NCBI GenBank assembly: GCA_951812965.1
Contig: OX638341.1
Coordinates: forward strand, 1,718,438-1,782,437
From: an uncultured Pseudohongiella sp.
GTDB lineage: Bacteria > Pseudomonadota > Gammaproteobacteria > Pseudomonadales > Pseudohongiellaceae
Direction: 5' to 3'
Length of the DNA stretch: 64,000 bases
Both the position numbers and the translations under genes were made by a program. Positions 53,440-61,904 of the stretch are shown one piece after another (position 1 is the stretch's first letter; every line of letters begins with the position of its first letter). The notes beneath the pieces were generated by a model that saw only the letters and a program-made list of their open reading frames with translations, ran no database searches and had not been told where the DNA came from.

Positions 53440-53801
53440 CGCAGGGGCACAAATTCAGAGTGAACGTAGGGGCGAACTGACGCAGGGGCACAAATTCAGA
53501 GTGAATGTAGGGGCGAACTGACGCAGGGGCACAAATTCAGAGTGAATGTAGGGGCGAACTGACGCAGGGGCACAAATTCAGAGTGAACGTAGGGGCGAAC
53601 TGACGCAGGGGCACAGATTCAGAGTGAACGTAGGGGCGAACTGACGCAGGGGCACAAATTCAGAGTGAACGTAGGGGCGAACTGACGCAGGGGCACAAAT
53701 TCAGAGTGAACGTAGGGGCGAATTGACGCGGGGGCACAAATTCAGAGTGAACGTAGGGGCGAACTGACGCAGGGGCACAAATTCAGAGTGAATGTAGGGG
53801 C
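53433..53801. repeat. Nine 41-bp tandem repeats
   Basis: Units start at 53433, 53474, 53515, 53556, 53597, 53638, 53679, 53720 and 53761. Each contains GAACTGACGCAGGGGCACAA followed by ATTCAGAGTGAACGTAGGGGC, with few single-base variants (for example GAATTGACGCG in unit 8). The period is not a multiple of three, so it is not a coding repeat. The first unit contributes the acylase stop codon and the ninth runs into the palindrome at 53798-53817. Confidence 0.95.
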
Positions 53802-53817
53802 GAGGCATGCCTCGCCC
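53798..53817. repeat. 20-bp palindrome GGGCGAGGCATGCCTCGCCC
   Basis: This is a perfect palindrome, identical to those at 26532-26551 and 26581-26600. It sits directly at the end of the 41-bp tandem array and 32 bases before the start of the next gene. It could be a REP-like transposition or recombination hot spot. Confidence 0.85.
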
Positions 53818-53848
53818 GAACTTAACCACGAACCATAGAGGTCCAGAT

Positions 53849-55312
53849 ATGGATAAGTTCGACAAAGACGGCGTAAGACTACCGATCAAGATCGATTCCA
53901 CCTCGAACGGCGAGTTCGAGCCGGTTCCCATTTCCCGCACCAATGAGAAGGGAAATCGTCTGGCGCTGGAAAGGGCGGACGAGTTATCCAGACACAAGGG
54001 CCAGACCCGGCGTAAATTCCTGGTTTCGGCATGTGGCGCGGCCAGCACGCTGATGGCCATGAATACCGCCAACGCCTATGCAGGCAAGCGCGGCGGCTTT
54101 TTCGAATTACGCGATGAAAGCGCCCTCGATGACGCTTCGGCGCTTGCGGAAGTCGGCGGCGACGAGTTCATTTTCGATGTGCAGGGACATTACGTGAACC
54201 CCGAGGGCGAATGGCTTGGGCGCCAGCCGCCGAACGCGCGGCCTTATTCCGGATTCGCGAAGGCCTCTTGCGAACTCGCCGACGAACCCGGCGACCGCTC
54301 CTATCTCGATTGCCTGAGCGAGAGCGAGTTCATCAAGGACGTTTTCATGGACAGCGACACCGATATCATGGTGCTGTCCTTCGTGCCGTCCACCCGCGAG
54401 AACGAGCCGGTCACCATCGAAGACGCCGACCAGACCCGCCGCATCGTCGCCGAACTCGAAGGCAGCAAGCGTCTGATGATCCACGGCCGGGTGAATCCGA
54501 ACCAGGACGGCGACCTCGAAGCCATGGACGAACTGGCCGAAAACTGGAATATCTCGGCGTTCAAGACTTATACCCAATACGGCCCCGGCGGCGTCGGCTA
54601 TTTCCTCCACGACGACGTCGGCATGGCGATGATCGAACGCGCCCAGCGGCTGGGCGTGCGCAATATCTGCATTCACAAGGGACTGCCTTTCGGTCCGCGG
54701 TCTTACGAGCATAGTCAATGCTCGGACATCGGCATCGTCGCGAAGATGTATCCCGACATGAACTTCCTGATCTACCACTCGGGTTTCGTAACCGGCGTGC
54801 GCGAGGAGGAATTCGTCGATGGCGCCGGCCGCGATGGCATCGATACCCTGATCCAGTCGCTGATCGACAACGAAATCGGCTCCAATTCCAACGTCTACGC
54901 GGAACTGGGCAGCACCTGGCGTTATCTGATGCGCGATCCGGACAACGCTGCCCACGCCATGGGCAAGCTGTTGCGATATTGCGGCGAGGACAACGTGCTC
55001 TGGGGCACCGACTCGATCTGGTACGGCTCGCCCCAGGATCAGATCCAGGCCTTCCGCACCTTCCAGATCAGCGAGGAATACCAGGAGCGTTACGGTTATC
55101 CGGCGATCACCGATGAAATCCGGCGCAAGATTTTCGGCCTGAATGCGGCGGGACCCTACGGTATCGCGGAGGACGAAATCCGTGGCTTGACCGCTACGGA
55201 CCGCGTGGCAACGGAAAAGCTGGCCTATCTGGAAGACCCGCAACCCAGCTTCCTGACCTACGGCCCCAAAAATCGCCGCGAATTCCTCAACTTTTTGAGA
55301 TTGGGTGGGTGA
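53849..55312 (+). CDS. Tat-targeted amidohydrolase-like protein
   Basis: A 487-residue protein. Unusually, the Tat signal (TRRKFLVSACGAASTLMAMNTANAYA) begins about 53 residues in, behind a hydrophilic leader. The amidohydrolase-2 barrel follows: FIFDVQGHYVNPEGEW (the usual HxH is DVQGH here), AFKTYTQYGPGG, NICIHKGLPFG, NFLIYHSGFV, GEDNVLWGTDSIWYGSP. The substrate is unknown. ATG 53849 is preferred to one at 53807 because of nearby AGGTCC. The leader may be a mis-assigned start or a genuine N-terminal extension. Confidence 0.78.
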   Translation: MDKFDKDGVRLPIKIDSTSNGEFEPVPISRTNEKGNRLALERADELSRHKGQTRRKFLVSACGAASTLMAMNTANAYAGKRGGFFELRDESALDDASALAEVGGDEFIFDVQGHYVNPEGEWLGRQPPNARPYSGFAKASCELADEPGDRSYLDCLSESEFIKDVFMDSDTDIMVLSFVPSTRENEPVTIEDADQTRRIVAELEGSKRLMIHGRVNPNQDGDLEAMDELAENWNISAFKTYTQYGPGGVGYFLHDDVGMAMIERAQRLGVRNICIHKGLPFGPRSYEHSQCSDIGIVAKMYPDMNFLIYHSGFVTGVREEEFVDGAGRDGIDTLIQSLIDNEIGSNSNVYAELGSTWRYLMRDPDNAAHAMGKLLRYCGEDNVLWGTDSIWYGSPQDQIQAFRTFQISEEYQERYGYPAITDEIRRKIFGLNAAGPYGIAEDEIRGLTATDRVATEKLAYLEDPQPSFLTYGPKNRREFLNFLRLGG

Positions 55313-55323
55313 GGGTGAGGCCC

Positions 55324-55521
55324 GTTCGGCGAAGCCGACGAAAAGCAAAGCTTTTCGAGGGCCGAACGACTTGCCATGGATGGCAAGGCTGGGGTTTGGA
55401 GAAACCCAAAATGTTGCGCCGTGAATGGCATGCGCAGCCCAACAGAATGCACGCAACCCGGTCGGCAAAGCCGACGAAAAGCAAAGCCTTTCGAGGACCG
55501 AACGGCTCGCCATGGGCGAGG
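55324..55521. repeat. Pair of hairpin-rich imperfect direct repeats
   Basis: Copy 1 (55324-55388) and copy 2 (55460-55521) share CGAAAAGCAAAGC followed by YTTTCGAGG and CCGAACG, then a GCCATGG-centred inverted repeat. In copy 1, CGAAAAGC and GCTTTTCG form an 8-bp stem with a 3-base loop. Between them lies a stretch without features. Two more hairpins (CTTGCCATGGATGGCAAG; GGGTTTGGAGAAACCC) are visible. Confidence 0.7.
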
Positions 55522-55529
55522 ATAAGCGA

Positions 55530-55774
55530 TTACGCAGCGTAAGAGGCTGAATTTGTAGCCCAGCGCTTGAGCGTCCCAAAGGGATGCTCGACGAGCGCGG
55601 TCCGTACGCACATCAATTGCGAGACTGCTTTCATCTTCCCGCGATGCCGGTCTATCAGGTCCCCATGTTCCCATCGAAGCACTCTGCGTGTGGATCTCGA
55701 CTTCAAAAGGCATCGATCCGAAAACGCACAATCCCGGCAAGTCGCGGCCGTCGAGACATAAAAAATGCAGCTTG
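55530..55774 (-). pseudogene. IS1182-like transposase, C-terminal remnant
   Basis: On the minus strand the frame reads CRDCAFSDRC, RVLRWEHGDLIDRHR, MKAVSQLMCVRTALVEHPFGTLKRW. This is the cysteine-rich plus VEHPFGT signature of IS1182-family transposases, just before their C-terminus. The N-terminal two-thirds are missing and the 5' side is cut by the group II intron sequence. It is not functional. Confidence 0.72.
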
Positions 55775-55794
55775 TCATTAACCCGGATATTTCA

Positions 55795-56438
55795 GTGCGC
55801 CGTGCAAAGGTGCACAACCTCAGTGGGTGCGAAACCCACCCGGCAAGGGTCGTTCCAGCAGGTAGTAACCAGAACGGCCGTGGAGGCAACAAGACGGTCG
55901 AAGCTTCTGGTAAGGGTCCGTAAGGGACTCCGCGAGCGTGCAGGCCGTAACAACGTGCGGTGAACGCTGAGCAGGCCTCGAAAAGGGTAATGCGGAAGCC
56001 GACCCGCCTGTAATACGGGGAAGGCCGCCGCCGTTTGGGGAAGCGAACGACATGGGTACCCAACGGTTCCGCCGGGGTAGTGGCGACGGCATGTGCGAAA
56101 GAGGGGTTGTGTGCAACACGGGAAGCCCCTGGGGCGGCTGGCCAACGGTGGCGCCATGAGGCGCGGAACCGGCTTCTTGGGGTGGCGGAGAGGGTTGTAG
56201 TACCGGGGAAGCCGGGTAATGCCGGTGGAGGAAAGGACCCTTGGTCTGGGAAAGATGCTGGCAAGAGCGAGCGCGAGGTGATTGACGAATGAGTTTGGTA
56301 ACACCGAAAAAGGTTGAGAAGCTCCGTAAGGCACTACATGCGAAAGCGAAGGAAGAAGTCGGGTTTCGTTTATACCTCGTTTACGACAAGGTCCACCGTC
56401 GGGACGTGCTGAGCCACGCCTACGCATTGAGCTGCGCT
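55795..56438 (+). mobile_element. Truncated group II intron
   Basis: The left end begins GTGCGCC (55795), the classical intron 5' sequence, followed by the structured segment GTGGGTGCGAAACCCACC. The ribozyme leader continues to the maturase ORF at 56289. The right end, with most of the reverse transcriptase and domains V-VI, is missing: sequence changes to an IS21-like fragment near 56439. It was probably interrupted by that insertion. Confidence 0.72.
56289..56438 (+). pseudogene. Group II intron reverse transcriptase/maturase, N-terminal fragment
   Basis: About 50 residues: VEKLRKALHAKAKEEVGFRLYL and YDKVHRRDVLSHAYAL, typical of the N-terminus of LtrA-type RT proteins. Afterwards the frame runs into foreign sequence and stops within 14 codons. 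The RT palm and active-site YADD are absent, so it is dead. Confidence 0.78.
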
Positions 56439-56676
56439 GCGCACGGTCTTCCGGTCCAGACCGGTTCGCCTGGCAATCTCTGATACACCCAACCCCTGGT
56501 TCTTTAGTTCATGGATAATGACGATCTCCCGCAGTTTGATCATGGCCGTGCTCCCCGACAATCCAGCGGGCATCAAGCACCAATTTCCGCGCTGCCGCCA
56601 CCGCCCCCGGGGGCGGCAGCGAAAACTGGGGAATTTTCAATCGGCGCTTTTGGGGAGTATTACTGCGGTACTGACA
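56439..56676 (-). mobile_element. IS21-like end with istA N-terminal fragment
   Basis: On the minus strand, ATG 56543 starts MIKLREIVIIHELKNQGLGV, then SEIARRTGLDRKTVR, the helix-turn-helix of IS21-family IstA, breaking off at the RT fragment. Upstream of it, 56616-56676 is a terminal sequence that recurs nearly identically at 61905-61965 (GCAGCGAAAACTGGGG... TACTGCGGTACTGACA). The element is therefore a truncated copy carrying one end. Confidence 0.72.
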
Positions 56677-56689
56677 CAAAAGCCGCCTC

Positions 56690-57076
56690 GTGCCTTGCGG
56701 CCGGCAACTTGCCAATGCACTGAAGGACTATGCCATCAAGCGCGCCCAACGTCCCCTGCCGAAGGGAATGGACTCGACGTTCGCGGTGAATCTCGACGGC
56801 ACGCCCTAGTGCAAAGGCACGGTTCAGCCGGCGTTCGCCAAGCTGCTCCACATAGCCGGGATCCGCCATGACAAGAACGACGAACGGCATTTTCATGATC
56901 TGCGCCATACTGCGGCCGTGCACAGGCTGATTGCCTGGTATCGTCAGGGGGCCAATGTGCAGCGCCTGCTGTCCGGCCAGAGAATCAAGCCGAAACCGCT
57001 GCCAACAATCAATAACATTGTCGGCACGAAATCGACCCAGTCTATTGATGGAATGGACGACATAGCAGCATCCTGA
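56690..57076 (+). pseudogene. Tyrosine recombinase, C-terminal remnant
   Basis: The frame ending TGA at 57074-57076 reads HFHDLRHTAAVHRLIAWYRQ, GANVQRLLSGQ, that is the HxLRHT active-site box of phage-type/XerC-like integrases and the following helix. It has an in-frame TAG (CCC TAG TGC at about 56807-56810) and lost the final catalytic tyrosine context, so it is a decayed recombinase piece. Confidence 0.65.
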
Positions 57077-57083
57077 TCATTGC

Positions 57084-58379
57084 TCATTTCCAACGTCTTC
57101 GGAGATTTCTTAGTAACAGCATGTTGATCAGTGCACCGAGCATGGGCACGACCGTCATAATGTGAATTAGACTTTCCGGTGGCTCGGCGAGGCCTGTTGA
57201 CTCGGATGAATAGCCGATCACAGTCAATGCAATGCCAGTCAAGGCAAGCGATGCGCCGGCAAAGACTTTGAAAATGAGCAGAAATACGCCAATCGTGAGC
57301 GCTTCATGACGTTCACCGGTAAGCAATTCAGTCCGATCGATGGAGTCCGGTATCAATGCCCAATTCATCGTGTTGATACCAGTGTATGCGAAACCAACAA
57401 GCGCGAAGCAAATCGCAGCTGTTACCAAAGAAATTGGCGCAAGGGCAAAAAAGAAAATTGACGTCGCGAATAGGGCGTTGGCGACAATGGCGATCACGCA
57501 CTTACTCAAATGTTTAACGGCCAAATTCAAGATGAATATTGACGTGATCTGACCGGCCGTGTACCAAAGGAGCAACTGAGTTGAGCTTTTGGGATTGCCA
57601 AGCCACGATTTTGCGAAATAGACGGTGAGATTAAAGTAGACAGGAATAAGCAGGGCGGAGATTGCGCAAACTGCGAGCAGTACGACGAGTACCCGGTTGA
57701 AAATCAGTTGCCGAGAGGCATCGATGAGCGAGGTTCGGCCAATGATCCTTGACGCCGAGATTGGCGACTTCGGCGTTGCAAGGGCGGTCGATATCATGAC
57801 GACCAGGTAGATCAAACCAACGAGGGCAACAAATCCAAAGATTCCACCAAGATTGGTTTCGTGCTGACTCTTGAAGAAAGCAACGCCGGCTATCGAAACA
57901 GCAATTCCGGCCATAGCGCTAAAAAAAGAACGATAGACGGTGAGTGTGCCGCGTTCTGTCGGGTCTCGCGTTACTTCAGCGAGCAGTGCGTTGTGTGGAA
58001 TATCGACCAGCGCAAAACCGGTTCGAAATAGCAAACTAGCAATCAGCGCCCAGATGAACGCCGAGCCTGGCAGGAGCAGGGGCATGATAAAAATTAAACA
58101 GAACAATGCCGCACAGATTGGTGCGCTGATCAGAATCATGCGCTGGTAAGACCCCAGCATGTCGCGGTATCGATCAATCAAATAACCAATCAATGGCCCC
58201 GCGATGCCATCCCAAACAAGCGACGCGAAAATGGCGAACCCTGCTAGCCAAGGGTCGAGCATCAAGAAGTCGGTTAAGAAATAAAGGTACAAGAAATCGA
58301 CGGTCTTCCACTGAAGATTCTTACCGAGATTCCCGGATGCATAGCCAATCCGTTGCGGTAGATTTAGTCGAGCACGCAT
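57084..58379 (-). CDS. GPH-type sugar/cation symporter (MelB-like)
   Basis: A 431-residue inner-membrane protein with about 12 TM segments. GPH family motifs are IGYASGNLGKNLQW, FASLVWDGIAGPLIGYLIDRYRD (the conserved DP/NDxxxG-type loop) and LFRTGFALVDIPHNALLAEVTRDP. Substrates are glycosides or hexuronides with Na+ or H+. Base composition is clearly lower in GC than neighbouring core genes, and mobile-element debris lies on both sides, which suggests transfer. ATG 58379 starts the conserved region; an upstream extension is not family-like. Confidence 0.85.
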   Translation of the reverse strand: MRARLNLPQRIGYASGNLGKNLQWKTVDFLYLYFLTDFLMLDPWLAGFAIFASLVWDGIAGPLIGYLIDRYRDMLGSYQRMILISAPICAALFCLIFIMPLLLPGSAFIWALIASLLFRTGFALVDIPHNALLAEVTRDPTERGTLTVYRSFFSAMAGIAVSIAGVAFFKSQHETNLGGIFGFVALVGLIYLVVMISTALATPKSPISASRIIGRTSLIDASRQLIFNRVLVVLLAVCAISALLIPVYFNLTVYFAKSWLGNPKSSTQLLLWYTAGQITSIFILNLAVKHLSKCVIAIVANALFATSIFFFALAPISLVTAAICFALVGFAYTGINTMNWALIPDSIDRTELLTGERHEALTIGVFLLIFKVFAGASLALTGIALTVIGYSSESTGLAEPPESLIHIMTVVPMLGALINMLLLRNLRRRWK

Positions 58380-58699
58380 GCTATGTGTGGTTATCCTTTG
58401 CGACGCTATTCGTCGCCACGAGTTGAGATTGCGGTGGGTCGACATCAAGTTGCAAGTCAAAATTTATGTAAGCGCTAAGTCGAACCCTGAGGTGGTCCTG
58501 TTTTATAGGACAGTTTGAGGGCTGAATTAAGGTGTACTCGGATTGATTTGCAGCCCTCGAAAGGTGGAATCTACGCTTGGTAAAAGATGCCGTCAATCGC
58601 GGTGTGAATGCGGTCGTCGTGGTTATTGTTGACAGCCGGTCATTCATGGCCGGAATTACCCTGCCGTGGCGACCCCGGCGCTGTTGGCGTTTTGGCCGT

Positions 58700-59517
58700 T
58701 CATGCGGCTTTCTTCCATTTTTGCCGATAGACATCGCGCGGCGTGCGTCCGTCCAGCGACGAGTGCAGATGTGCCGGGTTGTAAAATCGGAACCAGTCGC
58801 CGATTACGCGCTCGGCGGTGTGCTCGTCGGAAAGTTCGCGCAGATAAACTGCCTCGTACTTCAGCGAACGCCACAATCGTTCGATGAAGATATTGTCCAG
58901 GTAGCGACCGCGACCATCCATGGAACAGCGCACCCCGGCCGCGCGGATGCGATCGGTGAAGGCGATGCTGGTGAATTGCGAACCCTGATTCGTGTTGAAG
59001 ATCTTCGTGGCACTGTGCCGCAGCGCCGCCTTCAGCGCCTCGATGCAAAAATCGACATCCATCGTGTTTGACAACCGCCACGAAAACACCTGCCGACTGG
59101 TCCAGTCCATAACGGCGACCAGATAAAAAAACCACCGGAAACAGGGATATAGGTAATGTCGGCACACCACACCTAGTCCGGACTATCAATCGTCAGGTCG
59201 CGCAGCAAATACGGGAACACCCGGTGCTGCGAGTTAGACACGCTGGTGCGCGGCTTACGGTAGATCGCCTCCATGCCCATCACACGCATCAATCTGCGCA
59301 CCCGGTGCCGGCCGGCGACAATTCCGTCGCGACGCAGATGGCGTACCATCTGACGGCTGCCTTAAAACGGATGTGCCAGATGCAACTCGTCTAGCTGGCG
59401 CATCAGCGCCAAGTTTTGTGCACTTTCACCCGATGGCGGGCAATACTGCGACGAACGACTCACGCCGAGCAGCGCGCACTGCCGGGATAGGGACAACTCG
59501 CAACCGCGGTCGATCAT
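58700..59517 (-). pseudogene. IS3-family transposase orfB, decayed
   Basis: The reading frame starts ATG 59517 (MIDRGCELSLSRQCALLGVS). It meets a TAA where HPFYGSRQM is expected (HPF*GSR), then a TAG within IDSPD*VWCADITYIP, then a one-base loss in a T-run near 59125 needed to reach YLVAVMDW. The catalytic NTDQGSQF is NTNQGSQF here (D to N). Three lesions and one catalytic replacement mark this copy as dead. The C-terminal half with DNIFIERLWRSLKYE is still recognisable. Confidence 0.85.
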
Positions 59518-59537
59518 GGCAGTCCGCTCGGAACGGC

Positions 59538-59828
59538 TCAGCGCTCCAACCCGCGCAGAAAAAAATCCCGTTCCACCGTCAACTCGCCGATCTTGGCGTG
59601 CAAATCTCGGATCGTCGCTTGCTGTTCGGCGCCACGTTTCGGCCCGGAACCCGAAAACACTTCCCCGAGACTTTCCACAGCCTGACGCTTCCAGGCGCTT
59701 ACCTGATTCGGATGTACTTCGAAACGCGCCGCGATCGCCTGAACCGTGTCGCGTTCCCGCAGCGCCTCCAGCGCTACTCGCTTCTTGAATTCCGCCATGA
59801 AACGGCGTCTCTTCCTGGCCATGCTCAT
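59538..59828 (-). CDS. IS3-family transposase orfA
   Basis: A 96-residue protein: RRRFMAEFKKRVALEALRER, helix-turn-helix AIAARFEVHPNQVSAWKRQA, then a leucine-rich dimerisation helix (DLHAKIGELTVERDFFLRGLER). It appears intact. OrfA binds the IS ends and, with orfB by -1 frameshift, makes the transposase. Start ATG 59828 is chosen by comparison with IS407/IS150-like orfA. Confidence 0.85.
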   Translation of the reverse strand: MSMARKRRRFMAEFKKRVALEALRERDTVQAIAARFEVHPNQVSAWKRQAVESLGEVFSGSGPKRGAEQQATIRDLHAKIGELTVERDFFLRGLER

Positions 59829-60174
59829 GCCTCCTGTCGGCATTGGAGCACACCTTAACGAACTGTCCAAAAAAGCGGGACCACCTCAACCCCACCTTCC
59901 TTTCCGTGAGTCCATGAGGTTGGATGACACCTTTTATATATGGGAGGATTCCAATGCGCAAGCCTGATCAAAATACACTGTAGAGAGCAAATAATCTGTC
60001 CGGTCTTGTAGCACAAGGTCTGTCCGGTTCTCATCGGATGCGGGAGGAAGCTGTTACGGACAACTGTAAATTTCCCATTCCTGGCAACTGAAAACTGCAC
60101 ACATTTGCCAGATTGATCGAGATGCGATGCGCTCCACCTGTTGTTGAAGTCAACAGGATTGGAGGGCATTTCGG

Positions 60175-60528
60175 ATGCACAGATGGGAGACGAGGATGTT
60201 GCTGAAGCACTACCTGGATCAAGGGATTTCGAAGACGGAGCTATCGAAGCTTTTTGGCGTGAGCCGCCGGATGATCCACACCTGGATTGCCGAGGGCGAG
60301 TTGGACCGCGATCTGTCGAGGGGAGGCACACGCTACGGACCGCGACAGCGCCGGCCTCACAAGCTGGATGCTTACAAGGGGATCATTGAGGCGTGAATGA
60401 AGGATTTTCCGAAGTTGTCGGTGCAGCGCTTGTTCGAGGAGGTTCGGGCGGCGGGCTATGCAGGCGGCTACAGCCGGGTGCGGGACTATGGTTTTTCGTG
60501 GAGGTTCGATGGAAATATCGTGGTTTGA
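60175..60528 (+). pseudogene. IS21-family istA, N-terminal remnant
   Basis: Translates as LLKHYLDQGISKTELSKLF, SRRMIHTWIAEGELDRDLSRG, HKLDAYKGIIEA, stop (TGA at about 60394), then MKDFPKLSVQRLFEEVRAAG, YAGGYSRVRDY. This is the IstA DNA-binding region with an in-frame stop. The remaining transposase is absent beyond about 60490. It lies 150 bases inside the left end described above. Confidence 0.78.
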
Positions 60529-60722
60529 ACTGTCAGTGTCAGTGACGCATTAATAGTGTTGAGAGAGGGGACTCTTACTGATTGAATCGCCTCGTCTTTT
60601 CCGGAGGCTCAGCCTATTGAGAGGTAGGCAACGGCAAAGACCGCCGTGATGTCTCAATGTCGTTGACAGGTTGCGAGCCTCAAGGCAGCACGTTATTGTA
60701 GGTCAATAGTAGACAGAGGTGA

Positions 60723-61151
60723 ATGGCCATGAACAATGGACTATTTGTTAATCTTGGTTCATTTTTTACAACAGAGAACGAAGATAGCATCGCACTAAAC
60801 CCCGAAGACGAGGAAGTTCTTAGCGCTTATGAAGCGCTGATCAACGATTTTCCGAAGATAAATGCTACCACTCTTTGCGCGTTCATCAACTATAAAGGTA
60901 AATGTGGTTCTTACGGCGGCACGAAAGCATTCGTTCAAAATCGACGAAAGGATCGAAGAGTCAGAGTGACAGTTAAGGTTAGATCGAAACGAGGGATAGA
61001 GTCATTTACTTACACACGCACGAAACGGTTAAGCGCAGGAGCTCGCCAAGAATTGGGATGCACGGCTGTGCGAAACGCCAATGATCCCTGGATAACCTAT
61101 TATTCATATCGCTTGATTGGTTGCGAAGTGCTTGACGCGATTGAAGAATGA
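60723..61151 (+). CDS. Hypothetical protein, unrecognised
   Basis: An intact 142-residue protein with no recognised domain. It starts MAMNNGLFVNLGSFFTTE, has an acidic N-terminal third (EDSIALNPEDEEVLSAYEALIND), a central basic stretch (NRRKDRRVRVTVKVRSKRG) and four cysteines. AGAGGTGA lies just before the ATG. AT-rich codon choice differs from the chromosome. No signal peptide or TM segment is visible. It sits alone between transposon pieces, so it could be cargo of the mobile unit. Function unknown. Confidence 0.6.
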   Translation: MAMNNGLFVNLGSFFTTENEDSIALNPEDEEVLSAYEALINDFPKINATTLCAFINYKGKCGSYGGTKAFVQNRRKDRRVRVTVKVRSKRGIESFTYTRTKRLSAGARQELGCTAVRNANDPWITYYSYRLIGCEVLDAIEE

Positions 61152-61207
61152 GATGAGACCTGTACAGGTTTAGTATTTCCCCGACACTCGGGGTCTTCGG
61201 CGACTGA

Positions 61208-61505
61208 TCAGGCGGCTTCCTTCACCACCATAAAGTTGTCCTTTGGAACGATGGGTGGAAGTCTCTTTCGTCCAAGCGCCTCACGCAAGACCTGAGCCGG
61301 GCTGCGGACCTTTAGGCGGTAGCCCTAGTGAGAGCGCTTCAGGTTGTAGAACGCTAGATATTGGTCCAGGTCACGCTGGATCTCTTCGGGTGAGATGTAC
61401 CAGATGGTTCGGCCCTTGATCCGGAAGCACTCATTCAGCAGCATACGGTTCATGCGCTCGACGAAGCCGTTGGTCCGCGGGCTGCGGATCTTGGTTCGAA
61501 CCGTA
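61208..61505 (-). pseudogene. IS481-like integrase catalytic domain, C-terminal remnant
   Basis: Minus-strand translation gives IRSPRTNGFVERMNRMLLNE, CFRIKGRTIWYISPEEIQRD, LDQYLAFYNLKRSH, stop (TAG where CAG is expected), then GYRLKVRSPAQVLREALG. This is the end of an integrase-core transposase. It is cut on its 5' side and interrupted once. Confidence 0.78.
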
Positions 61506-61519
61506 ATATAGTCACGGGA

Positions 61520-61741
61520 GAACTGAAGGAGCCACGGGGCGGCTCTAGCAGTTGAGCGCGGCGATCCTGTGATGATTTGCGAATTATTCGCGTTTAGTGG
61601 GCTGCGGCCACACGCGTCTATGACAATGATCGCCTCTTTCTCGTCCCGCTCCGGGATAATGAGTACTGCCCCATCACCCTGGCCGACACCGACAAACACG
61701 ATTTCAAGAGGGCGTGTATCCGTCGTATGATTCTTCGGTAA
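61520..61741 (-). pseudogene. N-terminal fragment of a possible ComEC-type MBL protein
   Basis: Minus-strand frame reads LPKNHTTDTRPLEIVFVGVGQGDGAVLIIP, ERDEKEAIIVIDACG (shown in parts). VGQGDG followed by a hydrophobic strand and IDAC recalls the start of ComEC/Rec2-like metallo-beta-lactamase domains. The zinc-binding HxHxDH is missing because the frame passes into the integrase remnant. It may be part of a lost cargo gene. The resemblance is weak. Confidence 0.4.
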
Positions 61742-61864
61742 TTAGAGTATTTCTGGCGCTTCACTATTAGGCCCCCATTCCAGCTCCTGTAGCGCGACAA
61801 ACTGGATTAGACGACGTGTTGCCTCATTCGAAAATGCTCCGGAGTTCTTGAGCCGTTGCCTCAC
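61742..61864 (-). CDS. Small ORF of 40 residues, tentative
   Basis: GTG at 61862-61864 has AAAGGAGC about 6 bases before it. The product is MRQRLKNSGAFSNEATRRLI plus QFVALQELEWGPNSEAPEIL. It ends TAA directly in frame with the ComEC-like fragment, so the two may once have been one gene with a stop added, or the first gene of a pair. No function known. Confidence 0.35.
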   Translation of the reverse strand: MRQRLKNSGAFSNEATRRLIQFVALQELEWGPNSEAPEIL

Positions 61865-61904
61865 CAAATTGCTCCTTTCGCGACTCTAAACCAAATCGCT
61901 CAAT

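Larger units (their letters stand above)
58488..59888 (-). mobile_element. IS3-family insertion sequence, both ends present
   Basis: Terminal inverted repeats of 28 bp lie at 58488-58515 and 59861-59888 and match at 24 of 28 positions (TGAGGTGGTCC... GGACAGTT). The flanks show a 4-bp direct repeat ACCC (58484-58487 and 59889-59892). Inside, orfA and orfB read leftward. The element is 1401 bp but the transposase is inactive (see orfB). Confidence 0.85.

Noticed and set aside
53433..53801. CRISPR array
   Set aside because: Units are contiguous 41-base tandem copies with no variable spacers, and no cas genes lie nearby.
54107..55579. Antisense open frame opposite the Tat amidohydrolase
   Set aside because: Shadow of third-position GC bias; the plus strand has amidohydrolase motifs.
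55530..56264. Single 244-residue minus-strand protein
   Set aside because: Only the C-terminal third is transposase-like; the rest is the complement of the group II intron leader.
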